Positions 50,461 through 60,965 of a stretch of 64,000 nt of DNA are shown here, piece after piece. Positions within the stretch are counted from its first letter, which is position 1. Each line of letters starts with the position of its first letter. This DNA is from Saccharomycopsis crataegensis (lineage: Eukaryota > Ascomycota > Saccharomycetes > Ascoideales > Saccharomycopsidaceae): positions 1,832,501 to 1,896,500 of the forward strand of contig NW_027043820.1 in NCBI RefSeq assembly GCF_037102585.1. Reading direction: 5' to 3'. The translations under genes were made by a program, and so were the position numbers. The notes under the pieces are model-generated. The model was not told where the DNA came from, did no database searches, and worked only from the letters and a program-made list of their open reading frames with translations.

Positions 50461-50815
50461 TTCTGCTGTTGTGTTCTACAAAAATGGGTGAGCGGGATCC
50501 TAAGTGTCTATGATAAAAAAGTACTGGAGACTGGGAATGCGAAATGAATGTTATATAAATAATGATACACAAAGCAAAGAAGAGTGGCCGACAGCCTCCT
50601 TTTAATGACGTGAGCCCCCTGTTAGACGGGAAGAAGTCAGAAAAAAATTAAATGCCCTGGTGCATACAGTCACCTGACAGTGCGTCCTAAACGGCCCTCG
50701 TCTCAGCACTTATCAAAAACTTTTTTATGTTATTAAGATGCGATGAGGTAAACAAACCGAACCAGCCTTTTCTGTCGCCCGCTATTTTTATATCACACGC
50801 TATTTATATCTCACA
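50461..50815. other. Divergent promoter of the Aim44-like gene and TGS1
   Basis: 355 bp of shared upstream DNA. No clear factor site. A short duplicated phrase, TATCACACGCTATTTATATCTCACA, contains near-repeats of TATATC-CAC just before the TGS1 ATG. No gene. Confidence 0.4.
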
Positions 50816-51640
50816 ATGAGATACAAGAGAGCAGTCCCTGCAGACATGGACGCTCGTGTACACAAGTACTGGCCCCAACGGTACGACTTGTTCTCCCGAT
50901 TCGATGAGGGAGTGTGGATGAATACCGAACTATGGTTCTCAGTCACCCCAGAGTCGATGGCGATCTTCTTGTCCAAGTTTATTAAATGCTGTCTTCCAGA
51001 CGCAAAAAATGCTCTTGATTTGTTTAGCGGGGGCGGTGGGAACACTATACAGTTTGCCAAACTATTTGACAAATGCGTGGGTATCGATATCAACGAGGAA
51101 AACATTGAATGTGCAGCCCACAACGCCGAGGTGTATGATGTAGCAAATAAATGTGAATTTATAAACTTAGACTGGAAAGTTTTTTCGAAAGATAAAAAAG
51201 CATTACAAGAGTTCAAAGAACAGCATAAAATAGATTTTGCATTTGCGTCTCCCCCTTGGGGTGGGCCGGGATATAAAAACTTAGAATCGTTTGATTTAAG
51301 CCAATTACAGCCATTGCCATTGAAAAAGCTATTAAAATCAATGTTCAAGATCACCGAGAATGTGATTCTTTTCCTTCCCAGAAATTCGGATCTCGAGCAG
51401 TTGTCGCAGGTCACTAAAAAATTACTTGGGAAACAGGCAATGGCAAGAGTAATCCATCTCAAATTAGACGGCAGGCCAAAGGGTATATGTTGCTTTTGGG
51501 GTGATGCTTTCATGACAGATCATATGAGAGACTTGGCGAATGTTGATTTGCAAAGTGATGCTGGTCCTGAGCAGGAAGATGGTAATGAGGATGTTGATGA
51601 AGAAAACAAGGATATTGATTATGATGGGTTGGATTATTAA
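50816..51640 (+). CDS. TGS1: Trimethylguanosine synthase TGS1
   Basis: Converts the m7G cap of snRNAs and snoRNAs to 2,2,7-trimethylguanosine, in the nucleolus. The 274-aa protein is a compact class I methyltransferase. YWPQRYDLFSRFDEGVWMN is the family-specific cap-binding start. ALDLFSGGGGNTIQFA is the SAM-binding motif I. VGIDINEENIECAAHNAEVY supplies the acidic ribose contact, and FASPPWGGPGYK is the catalytic loop with the Trp that stacks on the guanine. The C-terminal 30 residues are acidic. Length is near that of S. cerevisiae Tgs1 (315). No intron. Confidence 0.96.
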   Translation: MRYKRAVPADMDARVHKYWPQRYDLFSRFDEGVWMNTELWFSVTPESMAIFLSKFIKCCLPDAKNALDLFSGGGGNTIQFAKLFDKCVGIDINEENIECAAHNAEVYDVANKCEFINLDWKVFSKDKKALQEFKEQHKIDFAFASPPWGGPGYKNLESFDLSQLQPLPLKKLLKSMFKITENVILFLPRNSDLEQLSQVTKKLLGKQAMARVIHLKLDGRPKGICCFWGDAFMTDHMRDLANVDLQSDAGPEQEDGNEDVDEENKDIDYDGLDY

Positions 51641-51816
51641 CAACAATAGGCTATCTTTTCTTCTTCTTGTGTATTATAGGTTTTAAAATTCTTAGGCTAT
51701 CTAATGGAAAGCTCTAATCTAAGAAAAAATATATGTTTTGTTAGTTTGCTTGAATGTAATTTTGTTGGGGGAGAGTAAACATTATGAAAAAAAAAAAAAT
51801 GTCCCCATGTGAGGTT

Positions 51817-52573
51817 TCAAATCTGTAATGCCTGAGTATATTGGAATGCCAAATCTCCAAAGAATTTATTTTCTTTGCCATCTCCCAATTTGTCAAAGCT
51901 TAACTTTCCATTTGGAAAATTTAACTTTTTGATCAATGATTTGATTTTCTCCTCTCCATCTTCGCCTCCTTTCTCATATGTCATTTCCACAAGAAATCCT
52001 TTGAATCCACCGTGCAAAAAACAATTGGCGGTTCTGATAATGAACACATCTTCCTCATCCAATGTTACTTCATAAGAGTTACCACCTTCCCCTTTCAAAC
52101 CTTGAAGCGGTTGCCATAAAGCATTCAACTTGTTCTGGATTATCGAATCTATCGGATCATAAAACCCTGTGGAGCAGCCATGATCTAAAAGCTCGTCGCC
52201 TTTCAGTCTATCAGTATTGAAAATGGTTACTTCGTTATTGACTATTGATATTGTTTGTTTTGGGGTGTATGAAAGATTCAAAGTGTACATTACTCTGCTG
52301 ATCAATTCTTTGGCCTGTGTGGTATTTTGTTGATTCATTCCCGCTAGAAGCTTACCCACAATGGCATTTGTACGATATATTTTCAACTCGAACGACCAAG
52401 GATCAAGAATCTTGGGTATTTCATTAGATATTTTATCATTAAAAGACGCTATGCTACTAACACTGGTGTTTTGTACAAATAAAACTCTATGAATTGTTGT
52501 CAGTTAGTTTCTGTCATATTGAAAATCCAAAAATGAATCAAAATTTTATAGGCTATACTAACGCTGTGGTCAT
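51817..52573 (-). CDS. MED20: Mediator head subunit MED20 (Srb2), with an 11-nt first exon
   Basis: A subunit of the Mediator head module, pairing with Med18 to contact RNA polymerase II. The coding sequence joins 52563-52573 (11 nt) and 51817-52486, giving 226 aa. The intron 52487-52562 has GTTAGT, AACTAAC and an AG 16 bases after CTAAC. Splicing yields MTTAVLFVQNTSV, matching the conserved Med20 beginning. Further along, DPWSFELKIYRTNA (about 28-41), the FYDPIDSIIQNKLNALW region, FLHGGFKGFLVEMTY and the end LAFQYTQALQI all match Srb2. Without exon 1 the frame has no ATG before the conserved region, only an internal TTG. Confidence 0.9.
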
Positions 52574-53107
52574 TTTCTATCTTTTTTTCTGTGTATATAT
52601 ATCTATATATATGTTTTTTGAAATGAATATATGGAAGTCCTCCAATAATAAAAAAGGATATAGAATCGTTTGCGGAACTGCTAGAAAGAGAATATAATTA
52701 ATTCCGGAATTTGCTTGTTGAAAAAAAATCCAATTTGTGGGGTGTGACACGCCCTTCACTGAGAAATCAGCCAAGACATATATAATATATATTAATATAT
52801 TATGTTAATTATTATATAATATAAAAATCGATTAATCCGGGAATTTGGGATAAATAGAGTATCTCTTGAAACATTTCTACCATCTTGTACTACCACAGTA
52901 TACGTTGTAATTATTTTCTCTAGGGATTGACAAACTAGGTTTGGTGTTTAGTTTCCGGTCATTCAATGAGTTCATATTGGATCTGTGTAACGATCTGGAA
53001 AACTCGTAAAATATTGCTACTTTTTTATTAATTAGTTTATTAATAAGGTATCTTTTCAAATATATATTCTAAGGCTCTATCAACTGGATATAAATTTCAA
53101 TTCAAAA
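52574..53107. other. Spacer with AT palindrome
   Basis: MED20 promoter and 3' flank of the acyl hydrolase. About 52778-52829 is nearly pure A/T and self-complementary (TATAATATATATTAATATAT). The 52860-53060 stretch has small ORFs only. No gene. Confidence 0.5.
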
Positions 53108-54652
53108 TTATGTTTTTCTAGCTTTCTTTTCTAACTTTCTTTTCTTGCGTAACACATCACTATAACTCTTTGGCATCACGATTCTATCAACATCTATCAA
53201 AGTTGCGGTTGGTAATGCTTTTTTATCCACCTTGACCACCAACCCTTCTTCGACAACTGACTCATGGAACCCACGGAATAACTGGGCCACTGGTTTGTTG
53301 TACCATTGATCGCCACCCTTTTGGAACCAACAAACGTGCCCCCCGTATTTTGTGGTCAACATATGTAAATAAGGGTTCTGGTGGACTTGAATAGTTGGGA
53401 CTTTAGGACCCACAATCGGATCGTCAATAGCGTTGATGAACACCATTGGTAAGCGGATGTTGGAGATTCTGTTGATAGGGGAGGCAAATTTATAATACTC
53501 CTCGTGGTTGTTGAACCCAAACATCCGACTGGTGAAATTGTAGTCGAACTGCGCCAAATATTTAACTTCCTTATCCGAGGCCCTGGAACGTTTTTTATTG
53601 GCATTATCATTGTCCACATGGTAGATATCGGCTAGAAGATCGGCGTCAATGGCTTTATTGTGTTTTAATTGCTCATAATTCCTGTTTAGAAGTCTCTTCA
53701 ACGATGAGGCCATTGCCGGAGAATATATTTCTCTTCCAATAAATGAACTTTTCAAAAATTCGGAGGATCCAAACATATCCCATGGGGTGGAAACCACTAC
53801 CGCTAGCTTGATATTTTTATTCAAGATCAGGCTATTTAATCTCGATTCTTGGGCAAGAAAATTCGTCAAAATCACTCCTCCAAGGGAAAATCCCGCCATG
53901 TAAATTTCCTTTTGGGAATTCTGCTTAAGGATTTCTTCATTGATCAAGTATCGGATATCGTCTGTCCAAATCCCATTGTACAATGTTGGGGTCTTGATAA
54001 TGGTATTGGAGCATCCTCTGGCATTGAGCACCACTATATCGAACTTCGAGTCGTTATGGTTGATAAGGTTCTTGACCATCAATTTTATGTAAGCTTCCTG
54101 TGACCCGCCTGATAAGCCATGTAATAATACAATCAAAGGTTTGGCAGAGTTCTTGATCACCGCATCAACAAACTCGGTTTTGGCATCACCAAAGAAATGG
54201 GTCTTCGAAGGTAATGGCAATTGTAACAATTCGCCGTTTTCATTCTTTTCCAACTTCCCAGAAAACTTTTCGTCAGTGATATCAAACTTTTGATTCACCT
54301 CTTCGGTAGCAAGCGCCTTTTTAGTGGCTTCAATATCCACATAATCCACCGCTCCCTGGCCGCCATCTGGGTAATCGATCAAATATCTCTTGTAGTAAAT
54401 AGGGATACTGTCGTTATCGACGAGTTGAGAATAGGCGGTTTGAAAGTGTCCATTAAGGAGTAACGGATGAAGTTTGACAAGGTGGGAGTCGTGGAACGTA
54501 GGACAGAACTTATCGATAACATGTTTCAAAGTGATCCCAGGTTTCTCTGTACCTGGGGCAGTATCGGAATCAATGGAACTGGGAACAAATTCCACGGGTT
54601 GGTCCGGAGCCGTATGTTCCACCTTGGTAAAAATATCGAAGATCCCGAGCAT
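53108..54652 (-). CDS. AB-hydrolase 4 family acyl hydrolase, Eht1/Eeb1/Mgl2-like
   Basis: A 514-aa alpha/beta hydrolase of the yeast Eht1-Eeb1-Mgl2 (YMR210W) group, whose members make or break medium-chain ethyl esters or hydrolyse monoacylglycerols. The N-terminal 50 residues are variable. LLLNGHFQTAYSQL is the family signature. PLIVLLHGLSGGSQEAYIK is the oxyanion region, GFSLGG (about 251-256) the nucleophile elbow, FINAIDDPIVG (about 407-417) the acid and GGHVCWFQKGG (about 437-447) the histidine. A basic Lys/Arg tail ends the protein. The sequence does not decide between ester synthase and monoglyceride lipase roles. Confidence 0.85.
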   Translation of the reverse strand: MLGIFDIFTKVEHTAPDQPVEFVPSSIDSDTAPGTEKPGITLKHVIDKFCPTFHDSHLVKLHPLLLNGHFQTAYSQLVDNDSIPIYYKRYLIDYPDGGQGAVDYVDIEATKKALATEEVNQKFDITDEKFSGKLEKNENGELLQLPLPSKTHFFGDAKTEFVDAVIKNSAKPLIVLLHGLSGGSQEAYIKLMVKNLINHNDSKFDIVVLNARGCSNTIIKTPTLYNGIWTDDIRYLINEEILKQNSQKEIYMAGFSLGGVILTNFLAQESRLNSLILNKNIKLAVVVSTPWDMFGSSEFLKSSFIGREIYSPAMASSLKRLLNRNYEQLKHNKAIDADLLADIYHVDNDNANKKRSRASDKEVKYLAQFDYNFTSRMFGFNNHEEYYKFASPINRISNIRLPMVFINAIDDPIVGPKVPTIQVHQNPYLHMLTTKYGGHVCWFQKGGDQWYNKPVAQLFRGFHESVVEEGLVVKVDKKALPTATLIDVDRIVMPKSYSDVLRKKRKLEKKARKT

Positions 54653-55380
54653 TTCGAAAGGTAGACCCTAAATTATATTATTAATTAACTTAGCGGGACA
54701 ACAGGATGTAATATCAAAGAAAAAATTCACCATAAAAAGGTTTTGATGGAAAGAATTTCAATTCCGATATGTAATGCGATGTACTTTTTTTTTTTTTTTT
54801 TTTCTTTTTTTTTTTTTCACTTTCATATGCCACCGGTTATTGGGTATATGTTATTTCCAACAACTTTGCAACATGATCAAACGTTTTTGCAAGATGGCTC
54901 AATACCTTTTTGCTTACAATATGATATTTCATAATAATGCAATAATATATTTGATTTCAATTGTGTATGTAACCAGGCAAATCAAAAAAGTAAAAGAAAG
55001 AAAACGTACCCCCAAAGTTATGAGTATAATATATGTATATAGCGTACTATTATAATACACTAAATAAAGAAAAACACTAGTGTGTAAAATGATTTTATAT
55101 GCAAACAGCCAGGCGCAACATTTGTGGGGATGGCGGATGGTTCTAATTATCTTGAAGAAAAACCCCCAAGGGAAGAAATAATAATTAGTATATGGTATAT
55201 ATAAGCTCTAAAATTTATAATATAATGAGTTGCCAAAGGAAACCCAGGCTCAATGATTAGATTAAATCAGAGAAAAATTTTTAAGAAGCCCTCTTCTTTC
55301 AAAAAAACAAACGAAAGAGAAAAAGAAGAAGAAAAAACGAGCCGGAGATGCAGTAGTAGTTGAGGAGTGGAAAGAACAAC
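54653..55380. other. Spacer upstream of the acyl hydrolase
   Basis: A long T-tract (54786-54818, broken by single C) lies about 130-165 bp upstream of the hydrolase start, as in many yeast promoters. The rest is AT-rich 3' flank of the kinase gene. No gene. Confidence 0.5.
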
Positions 55381-57414
55381 TCATTCTTTCTTTTCCATTA
55401 TAGTGTGGGAATGCCCAATTCCACTAATCACTTTACCATTCTTTATGTCAGCAGAACAGCCAGTAATGTGCTTGAACCATTCATCAGCAAAAATATCCTC
55501 CATGGTCGCTCTTTTGGTTACATCAATAGCCAACATTCTAGAAATCAAAGGTCTGGAAGCATGAGGTAATATTCTCATCAATCTGTAAGGGCCTTTGAGT
55601 TGATGATGACCTGGGTGTGCAGCGTGTTTAGCATTAGCTTGATGTGACTCTTCAGCTTTCTTTTCTTGACAATGCTCTTTGTCCCTCTTTTCTGAAGATT
55701 TGCTTTTGTTGACAACCACAGGTACCGTTGTTGGATTATTTGTTTCAATAATGCGTCGTTCTGTGGAGTCATCACGATTAGGTAGGTTATTCAAGTCACT
55801 GGATTTGTTGGATTTGTTGTCATCGCAGTTGTTCGAGTTCTGGTCATCGGCAGGTTTAGTATTACAAGGAACTTTGATGGTTACTTGTTCACAAGTATTT
55901 AAAGACTGTTTGCTTGGACTGCTACTAGTCGACTTGTGTTCCTTTGCTGCAGAACCAGTTGTTTCTGACGATTTTTCTTTATCAGCATTGGCACAAACGA
56001 CTGGCTCCTTAGTTTCACTTGGTTCATTATGACTGGCTTCTGTAACTTCTCTCAATTTCTTCAACCTTTCTTCCCTTCTTTTAGCCAACAAGATCTTATG
56101 GTCAGCAGCACTCTTCACATAATCATGAGGCTCTTCATCAGGCATACTATACAATTTAAAAGAGTTGTCAGCCTGCTCAGGAATTTTCCAAGGGAATCTT
56201 TTAAGGGTCATACAACAATAAATAATGGCAATAGACCAGATATCAACAAATCGAGGATCATATTTCTCTTTAGTATCCAAAACTTCCGGGGCCAAATATG
56301 GATCAGAACCAACAATACCATGACATTTAACGATATTGGTATCAAATGGATATTTGAATACAATGGCGGAGCCAAAGTCAATAATTTTCAAAACCCCATC
56401 TTTGGTCAAGACACAATTATCCAATTTTAAATCACGGTGGGCCAAACCAATGGAATGTAAATACTTCACCCCTTCGGATAACTGCTTGAAGCAACAATTG
56501 ATTTCATTTCTGTTCATCTTACCGCTCATAACAACTTCAAAGAAATCAATAGGACAATACTCCATGATTTCGTAGTAGTGGGAGTTCTCTGTGTCATTTA
56601 TAATATCAAAAGTGTGAATAATGTTGGGGTGGTTCAAAGTAGATCCAATACAAAACTCAGCAGTACATTTTTTAGCATACTCTTTAGTTGATTCGTTTGG
56701 TCTCTTTGCTCTAAATTCTTTCACCGCGAAGGTGACATTGTCGCTTTCTCTAGTAAGAAGTCTAACTGACCCGCCGGCCCCAGCACCCAAGATTTTGCCA
56801 ACCTTACCGTATTTCAGTAGAAGGTTCTCAAGCGGATCTTTTTTGATGATGTCTTTGTTAGAAATTATTCCATTTTCCTTGGGGGTTGTTTCGTTATTGT
56901 CGCCAACACTGGTGTGACTATTTTTCCTGCTATGACGGGAATGGTCGCGACTTGATCTCTTAAAAAACTTTCTCAATTGAACCATAGAATAGTGGTTGGT
57001 GTTGTGACCACCATTAAGCTTAGGACTATGTATACTGTGATCTGAGTACTTTCTGTGATGAGATGGATCCATCTCTGAAACGGTAGAGCAACTGCCATTA
57101 TCCGGGGCATGATGAGCATTTTCTCTTGAATCTGTGAGAACGATTGATGATTGCGAAGAGCTGTCGGAATCACTCTTCTTCATTGAGAGCCCAAAGAACA
57201 GCCTTCTTCGAGGGTTGGCAGGCATTTGTGGCGCACAGTCCGGTTCATTATTGTGAGATATTGAAAGGTTGGAAAAACTAGAAATCGACTTATTTTTCTT
57301 TGAAAAAGAGATCGAATGAAGAAAAGACGAGGAGTTGTGAGAAATGAGATTATGGTAGGGGGAAGCGCCGTTGGAGGCTGACAGCAGATGATCGATGGAG
57401 GCTGAGGTGGTCAT
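55381..57414 (-). CDS. SAT4: Hal4/Sat4-type Ser/Thr protein kinase
   Basis: A fungal kinase of the Npr1/Hal5 group that stabilises potassium and nutrient transporters at the plasma membrane. The protein is 677 aa. Residues 1-200 are disordered and Ser/His-rich. The kinase domain starts at YGKVGKILGAGAGGSVRLL (about 203-221). It has Lys in FAVKEFRAKR, HRDLKLDN (about 325-332), IIDFGSAI instead of a plain DFG context and GSDPYLAPEVL in the activation loop. A disordered insert of about 150 residues (about 450-605) interrupts the C-lobe before RPLISRMLAIDVTKRATMEDIF. SAT4/HAL4 is the best match; HAL5 is a paralogue. Confidence 0.88.
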   Translation of the reverse strand: MTTSASIDHLLSASNGASPYHNLISHNSSSFLHSISFSKKNKSISSFSNLSISHNNEPDCAPQMPANPRRRLFFGLSMKKSDSDSSSQSSIVLTDSRENAHHAPDNGSCSTVSEMDPSHHRKYSDHSIHSPKLNGGHNTNHYSMVQLRKFFKRSSRDHSRHSRKNSHTSVGDNNETTPKENGIISNKDIIKKDPLENLLLKYGKVGKILGAGAGGSVRLLTRESDNVTFAVKEFRAKRPNESTKEYAKKCTAEFCIGSTLNHPNIIHTFDIINDTENSHYYEIMEYCPIDFFEVVMSGKMNRNEINCCFKQLSEGVKYLHSIGLAHRDLKLDNCVLTKDGVLKIIDFGSAIVFKYPFDTNIVKCHGIVGSDPYLAPEVLDTKEKYDPRFVDIWSIAIIYCCMTLKRFPWKIPEQADNSFKLYSMPDEEPHDYVKSAADHKILLAKRREERLKKLREVTEASHNEPSETKEPVVCANADKEKSSETTGSAAKEHKSTSSSPSKQSLNTCEQVTIKVPCNTKPADDQNSNNCDDNKSNKSSDLNNLPNRDDSTERRIIETNNPTTVPVVVNKSKSSEKRDKEHCQEKKAEESHQANAKHAAHPGHHQLKGPYRLMRILPHASRPLISRMLAIDVTKRATMEDIFADEWFKHITGCSADIKNGKVISGIGHSHTIMEKKE

Positions 57415-58225
57415 GGTTGAGTGAAGTGGTACTAATTAATTATTCAGGAAAATTTTTGACAGGCAAGATTTTCTTTTTTTTTTTTTTTTTTTTTTTAGGG
57501 GGGATCAGTTGAAGGCCATGAGATGATGAGATGATGGGTGGTAGAGTGTGGTTAGGTTGATTTGGTAGAAGGTTGGAAAGAAAGGAAAGCCTGGAGGTAA
57601 AAGGGTTACAGGATATCCATCAATAGTTTTCATATAGTTACTACAAAATATACATATATATATATATATAGAAAAATGGCTGGATGGGCAAATGTTTATA
57701 TATAAGGGCTGAGAAATATTTTTTTTTCTTGTTCTTTGTTCCTTGTCCATACACTTTTGTCCGAATATGCAGAAGCAAGCAGCAAATGGCACCGACCGGG
57801 GGTGCGGTTGCCTGTGTCTGGGCCTCTTGTGAGCAGTTGCGAGATTTATCCCATACCGTATGGATATCATATATATATATATATATATATCATATATGTC
57901 GTATATATATCATACACAGAATACCTCTTTCAACAAGCCACTGAATCACCAGAACACCCACCCCCAGCGATCTCCGCACTCCCGGAGTGTTGCTTCTCGT
58001 CACAAAAACCAACGGTTGCGGTAATTTCTCCCGTCCTAAGGGTCCGGCTGTCTGTTCTGGAATCGCTGTTCCGAGAGTGTGTCACGCATTGTTTGTTTGT
58101 TTGTTGTTGGGTGAGGCGGCCTCAAATTTGTCGCGTAAGGCATCCCACCCACACTCTGTCTTAATTTAGTGCCAGCTGTCAAACAAATTACCACGCCTGG
58201 CAACTCACGTTCGTGTATTCCATTT
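57415..58225. other. Spacer upstream of the kinase gene
   Basis: Kinase promoter, with a 23-base T-tract (57474-57496) about 60 bp from the start, and the 3' flank of ATG29. TA runs occur at 57653-57670 and 57869-57890. Open frames here are low in quality and carry no motif. Confidence 0.5.
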
Positions 58226-59173
58226 CTACTTATGCGAATATTTACTAGCCAAAAACCGAATCTGGTCAAATAGTGGGCTCTTTGTGTCCTCGACACCACT
58301 TTTTGTAGACAAACTGTCTTTCTTTTTTGCTTTGGTATCAACAGTTGTCCGATCTTCTGCCTCTTCTTCTTCTTCTTCTTCCTCCTCCTCCTCCTCCTCA
58401 ACATCAAAAATATCCTCCCCATCACTGTCTTCAACAAACTTCGGCGTCTTTCTAGAAAAGATTCTTGACGAATGTAAATGCGCTGCAATGTCATCTATAT
58501 TTAGCCCCTTCTCTTCGTCATCATGGTAACTCCCCGCAATCGCATCATCATTACTAGCGTTTGTACTACGCGCAATTGATAGTACCAGGCTATCCATGCC
58601 CGTTTCTCCTTCTTTGGCGTTACTGTTACCTAGGCCAACCTTTCTGCTGCCACCAAATGACTCAAACAATTTACCACTATGGTGGTGCTCTGGCTTAAAT
58701 AGCCTGTTGTAATCAAAATCGGAACCCCCCAACTCATCAATGTTCCCACTATTAGTCTCATTATTTCTACTGTTTTGGGAAGATTGCGTTTTATCTGTAA
58801 TATTCTTACTCTGTAATGATCGTAGCTTCTTCAGTTGTTCACGATTTATGGTCTCTAGTACTTTGACTTTGTGCTGATACAACCAGAAAACTTGTTGCTT
58901 AAGAAACACTTCTGGAACTTCATATTTCCCGACCAAAAATTCCCATTCAATTCTTGTATAATTTTTTTTAGATAATTCATCCTTTTCATTTAGATCGTTC
59001 CATAATTGTATTTCTTTATCTTCATTCCATATAAACTGAAACTTTGTTAGTCAAATATTCCCATCCTTTGAGAGATCATCATTGGACCCACTTACTTGCG
59101 GAGGATCAACAAAACCATCCCTTTTAAATGGGAACCGTAGGTACACGATTGTTCTCCCTTCTTCCTCACCCAT
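58226..59173 (-). CDS. ATG29: Autophagy protein ATG29, one intron
   Basis: Part of the Atg17-Atg31-Atg29 scaffold that starts autophagosome formation. The coding sequence joins 59096-59173 and 58226-59035, giving 295 aa. The intron 59036-59095 is 60 nt, with GTAAGT, GACTAAC and an AG 10 bases later. Splicing gives KRDGFVDPPQ followed by FIWNEDKEIQLW, matching the conserved Atg29 N-terminus where a GFxDPPxFxWN phrase is expected. YEVPEVFLKQQVFWLYQ (about 66-82) is the second conserved block. The rest is disordered and acidic, with a long Glu run. As in other yeasts, only the first 90 residues are conserved. Before joining, the frame has no ATG in front of the conserved block. Confidence 0.9.
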
Positions 59174-60965
59174 GATCTGCTGGTGTTGACATATCTATCG
59201 CACGTCATTTGCATCCTTGTGATTTCACTTGCGCGTGTTTTAATTCCCTGTGGGGGAGGGGGGGTCAGGGCCTCTAATCAATCATCATCACGTGTAAATG
59301 TCTATGGAAGGTACAAACCAGAAGAAGAGAATAACTCTAATAACATCAATAACAACAAAAATGTAGAGCTTGAAGTTTAAGTAAGTTATTTAGTAAATAT
59401 ATATATAATACAATACAGGTCTGTCTTTTTAAGTATCATTAAAAGATCATAGAGTATATTGTATTGTGTATAAATAATGTAACGATCAAATAACACATCA
59501 TCCTGGAAATAGGAGGTACACATATAACAACATCCTGGAGAAGAAAACTTGTTCTAATATATTTTTGCACCGAATTATATGCTTTCAATTATTTTATTCT
59601 CATTATATCATTGGTCAACGAATTTCGATCCACTTAATTGCTCATTCGATTGAATAATTATGGAAGATTTTCAATTAGTGCCGAATAAACACAAAAATTC
59701 ATTTGGAGAGTAGTAAGAATAAGAATTCTCCAAGAGACTCTGTTACTCTGTTAAATCATAGGATATGTCTACCTAATGATTAAAAGTATATTATATACTG
59801 TCCGTATTATCATATAGCTTTATAATATTGTGATAACTCAAAAAGCCTATAACGATCGTTCAATACACCTACCCTATTCCATCTATTCAACGCTAATTCC
59901 AACAATAACGCTATGGAGCATGATGGCAAGTGAATATTTCGGAAAAAACATTACAAAACACAGGTCTTACGAAGTCTCATAGCTGTACAAAAATTAAGAC
60001 ATGAGGTTATGTATCATCATATTCAGTTTTTCAGAAACCGGCTCTGAGCTACAATAGTTGGATAGCATATGATATGTATTCTACTATGCGTATTGATTCC
60101 GTACCAAGTCTCACTGTGCTCATTTTCTTATACTAACATGCTGAATTACAATGTGTTTGAGCAACCTTTCAGTTGAATTTTTTTCAATATGTTTTCCTAG
60201 CATTCTGCTTCAAAAATCTATGAAGTTAGATATTTCAGAACAGATCAAGCGTTTATTTGAGAGGATCTCATATTTTCTTACTCCTGGAAAGAGGGTGAGA
60301 AGTTATCGAAAGGAAAGCTTCCAATTGCCACCACAATGTGGATTATGTTAAAAAAGCTGGAGAAATAAGCAAAAAAGATTGAGATTATTATTCAAAAAAT
60401 AAATATGGAGGAGCTGGTAGGCCATTCCCAAACCAGTTGCTAATGGAAAGGATAACCATTTTGCTATTAGAAGAACATGAATTATTAATTACCTTTTAGA
60501 TTAATGTATTAATTTTCGCTTGTTAATGGATATATAATATATAATTATTAGGCTTCGTCTGTCTGAAAGTGAAAGAAATTCTGTTTATACGCTTGTTCTG
60601 GACTGTACGTTACGCGGAACTAACATCATCTGAGCACAGGCAGACATTTAGGATTAGGTAAAGAGTCATACTAAATGAATAAATTGCATTCACTTTCCAT
60701 TTAAATCAATTTCATTTTGATGTATTTTAAAAACTAAGAAACAGTGTGGATTGGATTCTTATTCTTTCAATATTTCGAAAACCGGGGGTCGGAATGGCCT
60801 AGGAAAATTTCCGGTGGTCGGTACAAATAAAAAGTGATTATCAAGAAGAGCCTCCATGATACATACATACTCACAAACTATAACGTTTCTGGCACCATCT
60901 GCTGATCATAGCATATCAGAGATTACCATAATGGAGCAAAATAGCTAGCAGTTAACGTGAAAAGT
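59174..60965. other. 1.8-kb gene-free region between ATG29 and REV3
   Basis: Divergent genes flank it. No open frame above 66 codons, no recognisable motif and no tRNA. A short GC-rich patch (59240-59270) near the ATG29 promoter includes a G-run, and CACGTG lies near 59290. REV3 promoter elements are not obvious. Confidence 0.5.

Noticed and set aside
57736-58164. 142-codon plus-strand frame between the kinase and ATG29
   Set aside because: Runs through TA repeats, no motif, partly overlapping another open frame; low protein-likeness.
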